DNA from: Chloroflexota bacterium
GTDB taxonomy: Bacteria > Chloroflexota > UBA11872 > VXOZ01
NCBI GenBank assembly: GCA_026710945.1
Contig: JAPOQA010000001.1
Coordinates: 1 to 56,441 of the forward strand
DNA: 56,441 bases
Reading direction: 5' to 3'
The notes under the pieces were generated by a model. The model saw nothing but the letters and a program-made list of their open reading frames with translations, did not search any database and was not told the origin of the DNA. Made by a program: the position numbers and the translations under genes. Numbering within the stretch: the stretch's first letter is position 1; every line of letters starts with the position of its first letter. Shown here in pieces: positions 34,666 through 43,297 of the stretch.

Positions 34666-36015
34666 TTGATTGCACAACGTGTCAGCCTGAATAACCTCCT
34701 GGCAATCGTGCTCACCGCAGCCGCTGCGGCCTACGTCGGCTGGAAGATAAGCCAGTCGCCCGATCAGGCCGTGCAGTTCGCGTTCAACGGCTTGTCCGTT
34801 GGAGCCGTATACGCCATACTCGCCATGGGGTTTACCCTGGTCTACAGCACGGTCTGGTTCTTCGATCTCTACTATGGCGCGGCGGCTGCGCTCGGCGCGT
34901 ACGGCGTCTTCTACCTGCGGTCGCAAGAGACCCTCGGCGGGCTCTACGCAGTAAACAACGTATTCGTGAATGTCCTGTTCGCCGCGGTGACCGCCGGTGT
35001 CGTGGCCTGGGCCCTCTACGAGAGCCTGTACCCACGCTTCCGTGCGCGTTTTAGCCCAATCGTCCTGCGCGCCATCCTGGGCCTCGTGGCGGCAGGAGCA
35101 GGCGTCTATACGGGCTATGTACTTTCGTTTCCCAAAGACCTGCACCTCACCCTAAGTCCGGTGATTGCAATCGGTGTAGCCGTGGCTTTCACCTGGTCTC
35201 TGTACCAGGTCTTGCAGGGAGTTTGCGCCGGCCGCGTATTGCTGGGGCTCGTGAGCATTACCGGCCTCGTGGCGGCGGCTCTGGGAGCATACTGCGGCTA
35301 TCTCATCGCCACCACTCCCGATTCTAAGCTCTACTTGAGTTGGGGGCTCTCTTGCTTTCTGGCGGGCATCGTCGGTCTTGCCTTCTATCGGGGGCTATAC
35401 GTATACATGCGAGAGCGGTCGCGGTCGCCCCTTATAATGCTGGTCGCGTCGCTCGGTATCCTGCTGGCAATCACGGCACTCACGAGCATTGTCTTCGAAA
35501 GCACGCCGCGCCCACTGCCGGAGGCGCTTGGCAACGATCCGTTGGCCATCGCCGGGGCCACTATCAAAGGCTTCAACGTCTTCACCGTGGGTGTGGCGCT
35601 CGTGGGCTTCTTGTTTCTGCAATTTCTACTCAAGCAGACCGCCTTCGGCAAGGCAGTGCGTGCAATTGGCGATGATGAAGAAGTCTCGAAAGTGGTGGGC
35701 ATTAATACTACCACGGTCATTGCCGTCGTCTTCTTCATCGGCGCAATCTATGCCGCCATGGCCGGACTGCTGAGCGGCCATGACACAGCCATTCAGCCCA
35801 GAATGGGATTATTGCTCCTCTTGAAAGGCTGGATCGCCTCTGTGGTCGGCGGTATCGGCAACCTGCAAGGCGCCATTGTTGGCGGGTTCGTGCTGGGCAT
35901 GATCGAGCAGTTCGGCATCTGGGACTTAGCGGGAGAGTGGAGAGACGTCATCTCCTTCTTACTCCTGATTCTCTTCCTTTCCTTCTGGCCCACGGGCCTT
36001 CTGCCGAGAAAGTAG
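34666..36015 (+). CDS. livH: Branched-chain amino acid ABC permease LivH, with extra internal membrane segment
   Basis: A 449-residue LivH-type permease, about 150 residues longer than usual. The early part (AVQFAFNGLSVGAVYAILAM) and the late part (GKAVRAIGDDEEVSKVVGIN, then GWIASVVGGIGNLQGAIVGG) are standard. Between roughly residues 95 and 240 there is an additional stretch of about four hydrophobic helices not found in ordinary LivH. The start appears to be TTG 34666 (GAGAGAGAA upstream), with a GTG five codons later. It is followed by livM after four bases. Confidence 0.9.
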   Translation: MIAQRVSLNNLLAIVLTAAAAAYVGWKISQSPDQAVQFAFNGLSVGAVYAILAMGFTLVYSTVWFFDLYYGAAAALGAYGVFYLRSQETLGGLYAVNNVFVNVLFAAVTAGVVAWALYESLYPRFRARFSPIVLRAILGLVAAGAGVYTGYVLSFPKDLHLTLSPVIAIGVAVAFTWSLYQVLQGVCAGRVLLGLVSITGLVAAALGAYCGYLIATTPDSKLYLSWGLSCFLAGIVGLAFYRGLYVYMRERSRSPLIMLVASLGILLAITALTSIVFESTPRPLPEALGNDPLAIAGATIKGFNVFTVGVALVGFLFLQFLLKQTAFGKAVRAIGDDEEVSKVVGINTTTVIAVVFFIGAIYAAMAGLLSGHDTAIQPRMGLLLLLKGWIASVVGGIGNLQGAIVGGFVLGMIEQFGIWDLAGEWRDVISFLLLILFLSFWPTGLLPRK

Positions 36016-36019
36016 GCGC

Positions 36020-37075
36020 ATGCAGACAAACGCAGAGAGCAGCAGCAAGCCCACGCGGCTTCTTGGCAATTCCCAGGCACTCCTGGCATCCGCCAAGGGC
36101 AACTTGGAACTGTGGGCAAATTTGCTCATTATCGCCTGGGCGCTTGGTTTCATGCTGTGGCAAGGGGTAGGGTTTGCCATTACGGTGGGCACCGTCTTTG
36201 CCATCTGGGCGATACTCAGCGTCAGCCTGAACCTCGTCGTGGGGTTTACCGGCTTGCTCTCGGTGGGCCACGTTGGCTTCTTCGGTATCGGCGCGTACAC
36301 CGTGGCGATCCTCACCTCGCGAGCTGAGTACGAACAACTGCGCACCGAGGCCATCCCCACGTTTGGCTGGCCCTTCTTCGCGGCGCTGCCTGTGGGCGTA
36401 CTGCTCGCCGGGATAATCGCCATTGCAGTGGGCGTGGTGTTCAATCGCTTCCGAGACGATATCTACGTGCTCGTTTCATTTGGATTTGCCATTATCAGCT
36501 TTAACATCTTCTTGAATTGGCGGGGGCTCACGCGTGGAGCGTTCGGCATTCACGAAATTGCCCGGCCGGCGGTAGGCGGCTGGGCGCTTGACGACGAATT
36601 AGGATTCCTCATATTCGCCCTCGCGATTCTCGCGATCGTCGTGCTGCTTTCCTGGCTCATCGTGACCTCCTCGTTCGGTCGCGTGCTCACCGCCATCCGC
36701 GAGGACGAGGAGGCGATTGCGGTATTTGGCTTCCGAACTACCCACTATAAGCTCGCGGTATGGACAATATCGGCCATGATGGCAGGTCTGGCCGGCGGGC
36801 TCTTTGCAAGCTGGACAACGTTTGTAGACCCGAATTCATTCATTTTGCTTGAATCAATGCTGCTGGTCGCTATCGTGATTCTTGGTGGGCTGGCCACCAT
36901 ATGGGGTTCGCTTCTCGGTGCCATGGCCTTTGTGCTTCTAGAAGAGGGCATGCGCTTTCTGCCGTTCCTGCCCACTATTCACGTCGGCCAAGCGCGACTG
37001 GTCGTGCTGGGCATACTGTTAGTGCTGTTGATGCTCTTCCGGCCTCAGGGCTTGGTTGGGAGGTATAAGCTATGA
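36020..37075 (+). CDS. livM: Branched-chain amino acid ABC permease LivM
   Basis: A 351-residue inner-membrane permease of the LivM family: LSVSLNLVVGFTGLLSVGHV with the FGIGAYTVAI stretch, RGAFGIHEIARPAVGG, FGRVLTAIREDEEAIAVFGF (the EAA-like cytoplasmic loop) and FVDPNSFILLESMLLVAIVI. It forms the transmembrane pair with LivH. Its stop overlaps the livG start by four bases. Confidence 0.95.
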   Translation: MQTNAESSSKPTRLLGNSQALLASAKGNLELWANLLIIAWALGFMLWQGVGFAITVGTVFAIWAILSVSLNLVVGFTGLLSVGHVGFFGIGAYTVAILTSRAEYEQLRTEAIPTFGWPFFAALPVGVLLAGIIAIAVGVVFNRFRDDIYVLVSFGFAIISFNIFLNWRGLTRGAFGIHEIARPAVGGWALDDELGFLIFALAILAIVVLLSWLIVTSSFGRVLTAIREDEEAIAVFGFRTTHYKLAVWTISAMMAGLAGGLFASWTTFVDPNSFILLESMLLVAIVILGGLATIWGSLLGAMAFVLLEEGMRFLPFLPTIHVGQARLVVLGILLVLLMLFRPQGLVGRYKL

Positions 37076-37833
37076 GACCCGGTGCTGAACAGATCGACGA
37101 TCCGTATGTCATTCAGACGGATAGCATTTCCAAGAATTTTGGCGCCGTGCGGGCCGTGCGGAAACTTTCTATTTCCATTCCCAAGCGGGGCCTGACCAGC
37201 ATCGCCGGGCCGAATGGATCGGGAAAGTCCACGTTGGTAAACCTCCTGAGCGGCGTGCTGCCGCTGGACGGAGGCATCGTCATTGTAGCCGGCACCAGCC
37301 TGAAGGTGGTAAAAGCCCACGACAACCCCGCCTTCGGCTTGACCCGCACGTTCCAGGAAGTGCGACTCTTCGACCAGGTCACCGTGTGGAACAACATCAT
37401 GGTGGTGCTGTCCGAACGCGGACCCTTTCGCGCGCTGCTGGAGCGCGTAAAGCCCGCGCAACGGGATAAGGTGCGCGGCATCTTGGAGAACGTCGGCCTC
37501 TGGGATAAGCGGGATGCCCTGGCCATGAATCTTTCCTACGGTCAGCGCAAGCTATTGGAAATCGGCCGCGCTATGGCTATGGAGGCCGATATCTACCTCT
37601 TCGACGAGCCCTTTGCCGGCCTCTTCCCCGAGATGGTGGAGAAGGTGAAGGAAATCATGAACCGCATGCGTGAACAGGGCGATACCATCGTCTTCATTTC
37701 CCACAATATGGATATCGTGCGTGAGCTGTCCGATCACCTTATTATCCTGGATAGCGGCAGCCTGCTTGCGGAAGGAGCAGTGGACGAGGTATTGAGCCGC
37801 CCGAAGGTGATCGAAGCCTACTTGGGAGCGTGA
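37072..37833 (+). CDS. livG: Branched-chain amino acid ABC ATP-binding protein LivG
   Basis: A 253-residue ABC ATPase. Walker A is GPNGSGKSTLVNLLSG, the signature is LSYGQRK (a frequent LivG variant) and Walker B is IYLFDEPFAG, with the H-loop in FISHNMDI. The TFQ Q-loop and 'GLTRTFQEVRLFDQVTVWNN' block are typical of LivG. Start ATG 37072 overlaps livM. Between livG and livF there is an unusual 416-base gap instead of the usual tight spacing. Confidence 0.95.
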   Translation: MRPGAEQIDDPYVIQTDSISKNFGAVRAVRKLSISIPKRGLTSIAGPNGSGKSTLVNLLSGVLPLDGGIVIVAGTSLKVVKAHDNPAFGLTRTFQEVRLFDQVTVWNNIMVVLSERGPFRALLERVKPAQRDKVRGILENVGLWDKRDALAMNLSYGQRKLLEIGRAMAMEADIYLFDEPFAGLFPEMVEKVKEIMNRMREQGDTIVFISHNMDIVRELSDHLIILDSGSLLAEGAVDEVLSRPKVIEAYLGA

Positions 37834-38249
37834 ACTCAAGCGACGAGTGTGCTAGAAAGCTCCCGCTGGGGATGAACTGAAGCTACAGGCAGATACCTAT
37901 TCCCTGACTGAATCCAATGCAGGAATACTCTAGGTGTAAAAAAACACCTGACACGGCCTACTGAACAGAAACCACTCCTGCCCCCTCTCCCACTGGGAGA
38001 GGGCCGGGGTGAGGGGAAAACTCCAGAGCACTTTCAAATTGCAAAAGCACACGCCGCAAACTCAATCCGCGAGAATCTCGACTAAGGACAACACAATGGG
38101 CACCCCCACAACCTACTAATCAGGAACCACTCCTGCCCCCTCTCCTCGGGGAGAGGGCCGGGGTGAGGGGAATACTCCAGAGCACTTTCAGATTGCTATA
38201 ACACACGCCGCAAACTCAAATCGCGAGAAACTCGAGCTAGGACTTCACA
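37834..38249. repeat. Tandemly duplicated livF leader (154-base period)
   Basis: About 130 bases at 37967-38098 are repeated at 38122-38252, with a 154-base offset. Each copy has CACTCCTGCCCCCTCTCC and GGGAGAGGGCCGGGGTGAGG, then CTCCAGAGCACTTTCA, ACACGCCGCAAACTCAA and an ATG near the end (38096 and 38250). The second ATG is the livF start. The first opens a seven-codon frame (M-G-T-P-T-T-Y-stop). A small AGGTGT/ACACCT hairpin lies at 37931-37948 without a T-run. Confidence 0.85.
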
Positions 38250-39044
38250 ATGGATACTCCACAAGAGACAGCCCAGGCGCAGGACCCCAATCCGCCTGCT
38301 GCCGGTACCATCACGAACGACGCGCCCATTCTCGAGCTCTCCGGCATCTCCGTGCACTACGGCGCCGTGGTCGCGCTCGATGACGTTTCGCTGGGGGTGC
38401 GCAGAGGCGAAGTCGTGGCCGTGATGGGCCCTAACGGCGCCGGCAAGTCCACGGTGCTCAAGGCTGTTATGGGGCTGGCGCCCGTGGTTTCGGGTGAAGT
38501 CCTGTGGCGGCGGGAACGGCTGGCGGCAAAGACCCACGAGATCGTGAAAGAAGGCATTGCATTCGTGCCACAGGGCCGGCGCGTCTTCACGCATCTCACC
38601 ATCCAGGAGAACCTGGAAATGGGCTGCCTCCACTTGAAAGACAAGGCGGAGAAACAGCGCCGTCTCGAGTCAGTGATGCGCATTTTCCCAATCTTGGAGA
38701 GCAAGCGCCGCGACCTCGCCAGCGCGATGTCCGGCGGACAGCAGCAAATGCTCGCCCTGGGCCGCGGCCTCATGGCCGGTCCCGACGTGCTCCTGCTCGA
38801 TGAACCCACCCTCGGCCTGGCGCCCATCGTGGTCAAAGAGGTCTTCGAGCGCGTTTCCGAGATCAGCGAGCGGCTCAAGACGACCATCATGATCGTGGAG
38901 CACAACATCAAAGGCGTGCTCGACATCGTCGACCGCGCCTACGTCCTCGATAAGGGCCGCGTCGTCTTCACCGGCACCCCCGACACCATCCGCGAAACCG
39001 ACATCCTCACCCAAGTCTTTCTCGGCAAATCCGGCGCGAGCTAG
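38250..39044 (+). CDS. livF: Branched-chain amino acid ABC ATP-binding protein LivF
   Basis: A 264-residue ABC ATPase, partner of LivG. It has GPNGAGKSTVLKAVMGLAPV (Walker A), VPQGRRVFTHLTIQENLEMG (the LivF-specific Q-loop region), SGGQQQMLALGRGLM (signature) and VLLLDEPTLGLAPIV (Walker B). An N-terminal tail of about 25 residues (Gln/Ala/Pro-rich) precedes the domain. ATG 38250 is taken; the same ATG context is duplicated 154 bases upstream. It closes the importer operon. Confidence 0.95.
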   Translation: MDTPQETAQAQDPNPPAAGTITNDAPILELSGISVHYGAVVALDDVSLGVRRGEVVAVMGPNGAGKSTVLKAVMGLAPVVSGEVLWRRERLAAKTHEIVKEGIAFVPQGRRVFTHLTIQENLEMGCLHLKDKAEKQRRLESVMRIFPILESKRRDLASAMSGGQQQMLALGRGLMAGPDVLLLDEPTLGLAPIVVKEVFERVSEISERLKTTIMIVEHNIKGVLDIVDRAYVLDKGRVVFTGTPDTIRETDILTQVFLGKSGAS

Positions 39045-39247
39045 CGGAGACCAGCCAAGTCTCCGCAAACATCAAGCGTATTGGATTGTGCTGACCAAGG
39101 TTGTCCTGCTGCTTGAGTCTTGCCTGTATTTGCGCTCGCATCAGCTAACTTGCTTACTAAGCCCGTGGACTCGGCAAGAAATTCTCAAGGTATCCTGCGA
39201 CAGGGAGGGTGTATACTTGCAATGGACGGGAGCACTGAGTTCACATT

Positions 39248-39541
39248 GTGCGTATCATCAACCTGGAATACCTCTTTGAGTCCCTAAAGCGCCACGCTAG
39301 TGCCAGGCAGCAACTAGAAGCTTGGTATGACCGAGCGCGAAACGAAGCTTGGGGCACACCCGCCAAACTGAAGAAACTCCATGGCAGAGCAAGTTTAGTT
39401 GGCAAGAATTGCGCCGCTTTCAGAATCATGGGCAATCGCTATCGAGTGGTAGTAGAAATCGACTACAATCGCAAGTTAGTTGACATCCGCTTCATCGGTT
39501 CGCACTCGGACTACGACCGCATAGACGTCCAGGAGGTCTAA
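39248..39541 (+). CDS. higB: HigB-type toxin (pair 1)
   Basis: A 97-residue type II toxin of the HigB (RelE-fold mRNA interferase) family. Typical blocks are KRHASARQQLEAWYDRARNE, WGTPAKLKKLHGRASLVGKN, CAAFRIMGNRYRVVVEIDYN and VDIRFIGSHSDYDRIDV, the last being the family's C-terminal (FIGTHxEYDRID) motif. It starts at GTG 39248. The antitoxin gene follows after two bases. Toxin first, antitoxin second is the HigBA order. Confidence 0.92.
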   Translation: MRIINLEYLFESLKRHASARQQLEAWYDRARNEAWGTPAKLKKLHGRASLVGKNCAAFRIMGNRYRVVVEIDYNRKLVDIRFIGSHSDYDRIDVQEV

Positions 39542-39543
39542 GG

Positions 39544-39807
39544 ATGGCAAACCCCGATCCCATACGCACGGAACAGGAATACCAAGTTGCGCTTGCTAGG
39601 ATTCGTGAGTTATTCCACGCAGAAGAAGACACGCCTGAGGGCGACGAGCTTGAGATGCTCGTTGACCTAGTCCAAGTCTATGCAGCGGAGCACTACCCGA
39701 TTGATCCACCAAGCCCTAGTGTGGCTATGGAATACCATATGGACCAAACCGGCAAGGCTCCGACTGACCTGGCCTCCCTTACCAAAGAGCACGACAAGGT
39801 TTCCTGA
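39544..39807 (+). CDS. higA: HigA-like antitoxin lacking intact HTH domain (pair 1)
   Basis: An 87-residue protein that matches the N-terminal part of HigA antitoxins (EYQVALARIRELFHAEEDTP, GDELEMLVDLVQVYAAEHYP, IDPPSPSVAMEYHMDQTGKA) but stops where the XRE helix-turn-helix should begin. Just after the stop, the +1 frame reads RFPEVTSHKPLPRTETRRAH, resembling the 'KVSEVLS.KRPL....RRLH' HTH of full-length HigA. One base of insertion near 39800 would explain it. The remnant may still bind the toxin but probably cannot autoregulate. Confidence 0.85.
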   Translation: MANPDPIRTEQEYQVALARIRELFHAEEDTPEGDELEMLVDLVQVYAAEHYPIDPPSPSVAMEYHMDQTGKAPTDLASLTKEHDKVS

Positions 39808-39952
39808 GGTCACGTCGCACAAGCCGCTACCACGTACCGAAACGAGACGAGCGCATGGGGCAGAGGCAAGGTGACCAAAGAGGTATTTGAAGAATATGTC
39901 GCTATATGCGCGGAGTGTATAATTGACCAAAAGGGAGTCTTGACCACGCGTT

Positions 39953-40246
39953 GTGCGTATTGTATCTAAAAGGACGCTCAGGGAGTTTTGGGAGCGCCAC
40001 TCAAGTGCAGCAGACCCTTTGCGCGATTGGCACAAAAAGGTCAAGAAGCTAGATTGGAAGACGCCAGCACAGGTGAAGGAGCACTTTCCAGACGCAAGCA
40101 TCCTTCCCAACTATCGCATAGTGTTTAGGATCAAACACAACGACTATCGGCTTGTGGTGAAAGTGTTCTACCCCGGTCGCGTGGTATACGTACGGTTTAT
40201 CGGCACCCATGCCGCGTATGACCGTATCAACGCGGAGGAAATCTAA
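39953..40246 (+). CDS. higB: HigB-type toxin (pair 2)
   Basis: A 97-residue paralogue of the first toxin: SKRTLREFWERHSSAADPLR, WKTPAQVKEHFPDASILPNY, VFRIKHNDYRLVVKVFYPGR, VVYVRFIGTHAAYDRINAEE. It starts at GTG 39953 and is followed after two bases by a second antitoxin. A TATAAT box at 39919-39924 lies upstream. Confidence 0.92.
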   Translation: MRIVSKRTLREFWERHSSAADPLRDWHKKVKKLDWKTPAQVKEHFPDASILPNYRIVFRIKHNDYRLVVKVFYPGRVVYVRFIGTHAAYDRINAEEI

Positions 40247-40248
40247 CC

Positions 40249-40512
40249 ATGAATAAGACCGAAACAATTAGCAGCGAGGCTGAATACGACGCAGCTTTGG
40301 CCCGGATTTCCGAACTCATGGACGCCCTGTCAGGGCCACAGGGGCAGGAAACGGATCCGAATCACCCCCATCGAGTCGAACTCGATTCACTTGTCAGCCA
40401 AGTCGAACGCTACGAGGACGAGCACTACCCCATCGATCCTCCCAATGCAATTGAGGCCATTGCGATCGCCATCGACCAAACCGGCAAGACCCCGAGTGAG
40501 CCGCTCCCCTAA
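40249..40512 (+). CDS. higA: HigA-like antitoxin lacking HTH domain (pair 2)
   Basis: An 87-residue partner with the same N-terminal HigA features (EYDAALARISELMDALSG, VELDSLVSQVERYEDEHYPI, DPPNAIEAIAIAIDQTGKTP). It stops after EPLP, again without the HTH. Twenty-two bases past the stop lies the target site of the IS5-family insertion, at the place equivalent to the degenerate HTH remnant of pair 1. Two pairs in tandem probably arose by local duplication. Confidence 0.85.
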   Translation: MNKTETISSEAEYDAALARISELMDALSGPQGQETDPNHPHRVELDSLVSQVERYEDEHYPIDPPNAIEAIAIAIDQTGKTPSEPLP

Positions 40513-40579
40513 CCGAAAAGCACGACACGGTCTCTTAGAGGGTGTTTCCAAAGTATTAGAGTTGTATTAGACTTGATGT

Positions 40580-40960
40580 ATGAAACGCAAACCATACCCC
40601 AGCGACCTTACCGACCAAGAGTGGGACATTCTGCTTCCCTTACTCCCGCCCGCCAAGCCTGGAGGACGGCCACGCACAGTCGATATACGAGAGATAGTCA
40701 ATGGCATCGTGTATGTTCTGCGTACCGGATGCCCGTGGCGTATGCTTCCACACGATCTCCCACCCTGGCAGACAGTGTACAAATACTTTCGCAGATGGAC
40801 GCTGGACGGAACTTGGGAAGGAGTCCACGAGGCATTGCGTCCCAACGTCCGACAATCAGAGGGCAGAAGCCCGTCCCCCAGCGCAGCGATCATAGCTAGC
40901 CAGTCTGTAAAGACGACGGAAAAAGGGGGCCTCGCGGCTATGATGCTGGTAAGAAGGTGA
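40580..40960 (+). CDS. IS5-family transposase, upstream frame (orfA)
   Basis: 126 codons. The N-terminal DUF4096-type region is [60 protein letters not shown]. Near its end a homopolymer run (GGAAAAAGGGGGCC at about 40919-40932) would allow a -1 shift into the second frame: read in -1, the sequence continues [20 protein letters not shown], the expected catalytic region. Confidence 0.93.
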   Translation: MKRKPYPSDLTDQEWDILLPLLPPAKPGGRPRTVDIREIVNGIVYVLRTGCPWRMLPHDLPPWQTVYKYFRRWTLDGTWEGVHEALRPNVRQSEGRSPSPSAAIIASQSVKTTEKGGLAAMMLVRR

Positions 40961-41364
40961 TGGGTCGCAAGCGTCACATCGCCGTGGACACGATAGGGCT
41001 GTTGCTGGCCGTCGTGGTCCACCCAGCTGACATTCAGGACCGAGATGGTGCAAAGTTGGTCATCAATAAGCTGGTAGGAAGGTTTCCGTACCTGCGATTG
41101 ATCTGGGCGGACGCTGGTTACGCTGGTCAATTGGTTGATTGGGTGATGTCCTTATCGGGCTGGGTCTTGGAGATTGTGAGGCGTCCGAGAGACAGGCATC
41201 ATTTTGAGGTGTTGCCGCGAAGATGGGTCGTTGAGCGAACATTGGCATGGCTCGGACGCTCTCGTCGGTTGAGCAAGGATTACGAAGCCCTGACCGAGAC
41301 AACCGAGGCTTGGGTACACATAGCTATGATTCATCTTATGATCCGTCGCCTAGCTCCTTCATGA
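40957..41364 (+). CDS. IS5-family transposase, downstream frame (orfB, DDE part)
   Basis: 135 codons in the -1 frame relative to orfA. Catalytic Asp in [12 protein letters not shown], Asp in [12 protein letters not shown] and Glu in [20 protein letters not shown] are all present, so the fused product should be active. It is probably made only as an orfAB fusion, although a GTG start at 40957 exists. Confidence 0.93.
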   Translation: MMGRKRHIAVDTIGLLLAVVVHPADIQDRDGAKLVINKLVGRFPYLRLIWADAGYAGQLVDWVMSLSGWVLEIVRRPRDRHHFEVLPRRWVVERTLAWLGRSRRLSKDYEALTETTEAWVHIAMIHLMIRRLAPS

Positions 41365-41542
41365 CACCCTTTGGAAACACCCTCTTAGACCTTGCCTGGC
41401 AAGTAGAAAGGGCAATGAGCCCTTAGTCTATGGCCTCAATCCTGAAACATATGCCCAGCAACCCGCACACTCCGTGCCAGTACGCCCTGTATATACGATA
41501 CCGTTGGGGCTAACCACCATAGTCGGACGCTTGCAGTTGAGT

Positions 41543-43297
41543 TCATTTTTTCTGTTTAGGCGGGGGGGGGGCAGGGAGTTCACGAAGTCGGTCTATCAAC
41601 ACTCCCAAAAATACTGCGATCTGAGCGGTAGAACACTTCTTGGTCACTCGGCGAATCGCTCGACCGACATCCTCGTCTGCGTACTTATGCTTCTCAAGAT
41701 AGTCAATCATGGCTTCGATATCTGGTTGACGCTCTGACTGTTGCGAACGATCCTTCGGTGGATACTGGGAAGGATGTGCCACACGCGAAGGGCCGTCGTC
41801 TGCGCGTTGCACGCTCTCAGTAATCTGAATAAGGTCCTTTGCAATCGGCTGAGATGACTTCTCAGGTTGTTTGACCGGGAGGCTGCCGAACTTACCCCCT
41901 TTGCTCGCGAGATGCTTGCGGTGTTTGATGAGCAAGGTTTGACCAATCTCAAGCTTGACCCACTGCCACTCAAAGCCATCCACCGATGACGGTATGGGTT
42001 CTTTGACCGCTTTAGCATTCCCCAAGCCGACAACGTGCAGGTCGCCATTATCCAAGTGGACCAAAGCATCTGCGCGTGTTTTCGGCGCGACCCAGTGGAG
42101 TAGGTCTGGATACTGATAATCCTTTGGTGTTTTGCCATTCGCGATTGCAGATAGCCGTTCGGCCTCTGACCTAAAGAGTGCAGAATCCAGAACTTCAACA
42201 GGTGGATCCGTTTCAGCATTCACGCCAAGAATAGCGCCAGCCATGGTTGCGATCGTATCGGTGTCAGTACCAATGGCGTTGGCGGCAATTCGCAATGCTG
42301 CTTCGGGTTGTGGCTCGCACCAGGTTAAGCCTACTGCTGCCACTGCTGTTAGCATTCCGCTTCCGCGCCGCGCCGGGTCGGCAAGGTCCAAGCGATCTAC
42401 GAGAGCGTCGTATCGCTCAGAGCCAGTCTGCTTTTCCGTATCAGCAGTAACTTGAATCGTGTTCCGGCAACTGTCGATCGCCCGTGTCCAGGCATCGGCA
42501 AATGCGCCGGACTTGTGCTCAAATGATCCTCGCCAGTACTGCCCAATCTCCATGTCGCCCTGAATCATCGCGGGTATCTTGGCAGCAACTTCTAAAGCAT
42601 CCATAAGGTCGTCAGATGTCGGGTAGTCTCCAGCGTTCAGCGCATGGGCAAGTGCTAATGCGTGAAGAACCGCACCCATCATCCCGTCCGGGTGAGAGTG
42701 AGTACAAATGGCATTGCGTACAACGTCTGGCAGGAAAGTTGTCGGATCATTGAGAGCGTGCGCAGCCCAAACGTGCGGCTGAATGCGCATCGCGGCGCCG
42801 TTGCCCCCGGAGTCAGTCCACCCTTTGTAAGTGTTGGCGAACCACTGTACCCGTGGCCGGGCAAGGTTCGAAGCTGCGGCACTCGTGGACTTGCCTCCTC
42901 CAAGCGCATAGCTTAACCAAACCGGGAGTTCAACTTTGGAAAAGGCCTCTACGTCAAAGCCGTCTGCGCGGATAGATCTGCCGGTAGCTAGCCGCAACTG
43001 CGAATCATCCGAATAACACCCTTTCGGAAGGTTAGCAGTGACACCTACGCGGCCCCCTATCCGCCGCTTCCACTCGATGGGTTGGCAAAGAGGCTGACCC
43101 GCCGTGCGCCTCTCAAGTCCTCTCTTGTCCGTCAACTCGCTAATCCAGCCAAGAGCGTCACCGTATGCTGCCCAGAGCGCAGATCGTTGAACTCTTTCAG
43201 AATGGCTGATGGCACTGGACTCTTCGTCTTGGGTGTGGCTTGACCCCCCCCTCCCACTCAGCTTTACACCGTCATCAAACAACCGTGGTTCAGTCAT
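41543..43297 (-). CDS. ADP-ribosylglycohydrolase (ARH/DraG-like), partner of DarT-like enzyme
   Basis: A 584-residue protein with an N-terminal ADP-ribosylglycohydrolase domain: GDALG (46-50), YSDDSQLRLA with the two metal-binding aspartates (95-104), GGNGAAMR (164-171), ICTHSHPDG (197-205) and the second metal motif GTDTDTIATMAGAILG (343-358). The last 200 residues are a charged extension ending in a proline run (PAPPPPKQKK). Start ATG 43297 overlaps the DarT-like stop by four bases (ATGA) and is preceded by GGAGGTG, so the two proteins are translationally coupled. ARH enzymes remove ADP-ribose; here it is likely to reverse or restrain the DarT-like enzyme. A longer reading to 43321 lies inside the DarT gene. 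Confidence 0.87.
   Translation of the reverse strand: MTEPRLFDDGVKLSGRGGSSHTQDEESSAISHSERVQRSALWAAYGDALGWISELTDKRGLERRTAGQPLCQPIEWKRRIGGRVGVTANLPKGCYSDDSQLRLATGRSIRADGFDVEAFSKVELPVWLSYALGGGKSTSAAASNLARPRVQWFANTYKGWTDSGGNGAAMRIQPHVWAAHALNDPTTFLPDVVRNAICTHSHPDGMMGAVLHALALAHALNAGDYPTSDDLMDALEVAAKIPAMIQGDMEIGQYWRGSFEHKSGAFADAWTRAIDSCRNTIQVTADTEKQTGSERYDALVDRLDLADPARRGSGMLTAVAAVGLTWCEPQPEAALRIAANAIGTDTDTIATMAGAILGVNAETDPPVEVLDSALFRSEAERLSAIANGKTPKDYQYPDLLHWVAPKTRADALVHLDNGDLHVVGLGNAKAVKEPIPSSVDGFEWQWVKLEIGQTLLIKHRKHLASKGGKFGSLPVKQPEKSSQPIAKDLIQITESVQRADDGPSRVAHPSQYPPKDRSQQSERQPDIEAMIDYLEKHKYADEDVGRAIRRVTKKCSTAQIAVFLGVLIDRLRELPAPPPPKQKK

Larger units (their letters stand above)
40535..41387 (+). 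mobile_element. Complete IS5-family (IS427-group-like) insertion sequence
   Basis: The element spans 40538-41384 (847 bp). Perfect 16-bp terminal inverted repeats are GAGGGTGTTTCCAAAG (40538-40553) and its reverse complement (41369-41384), and the target duplication is TTA (40535-40537 and 41385-41387). Two overlapping frames code for the transposase (40580-40960 and 40957-41364), probably joined by frameshifting. Size, ends, target type and frames fit the IS427 group. It landed just after the second HigA-like gene. Confidence 0.95.

Noticed and set aside
37931-37948. Terminator after livG
   Set aside because: Only a six-base stem AGGTGT/ACACCT with no T-run; livF presumably belongs to the same operon.
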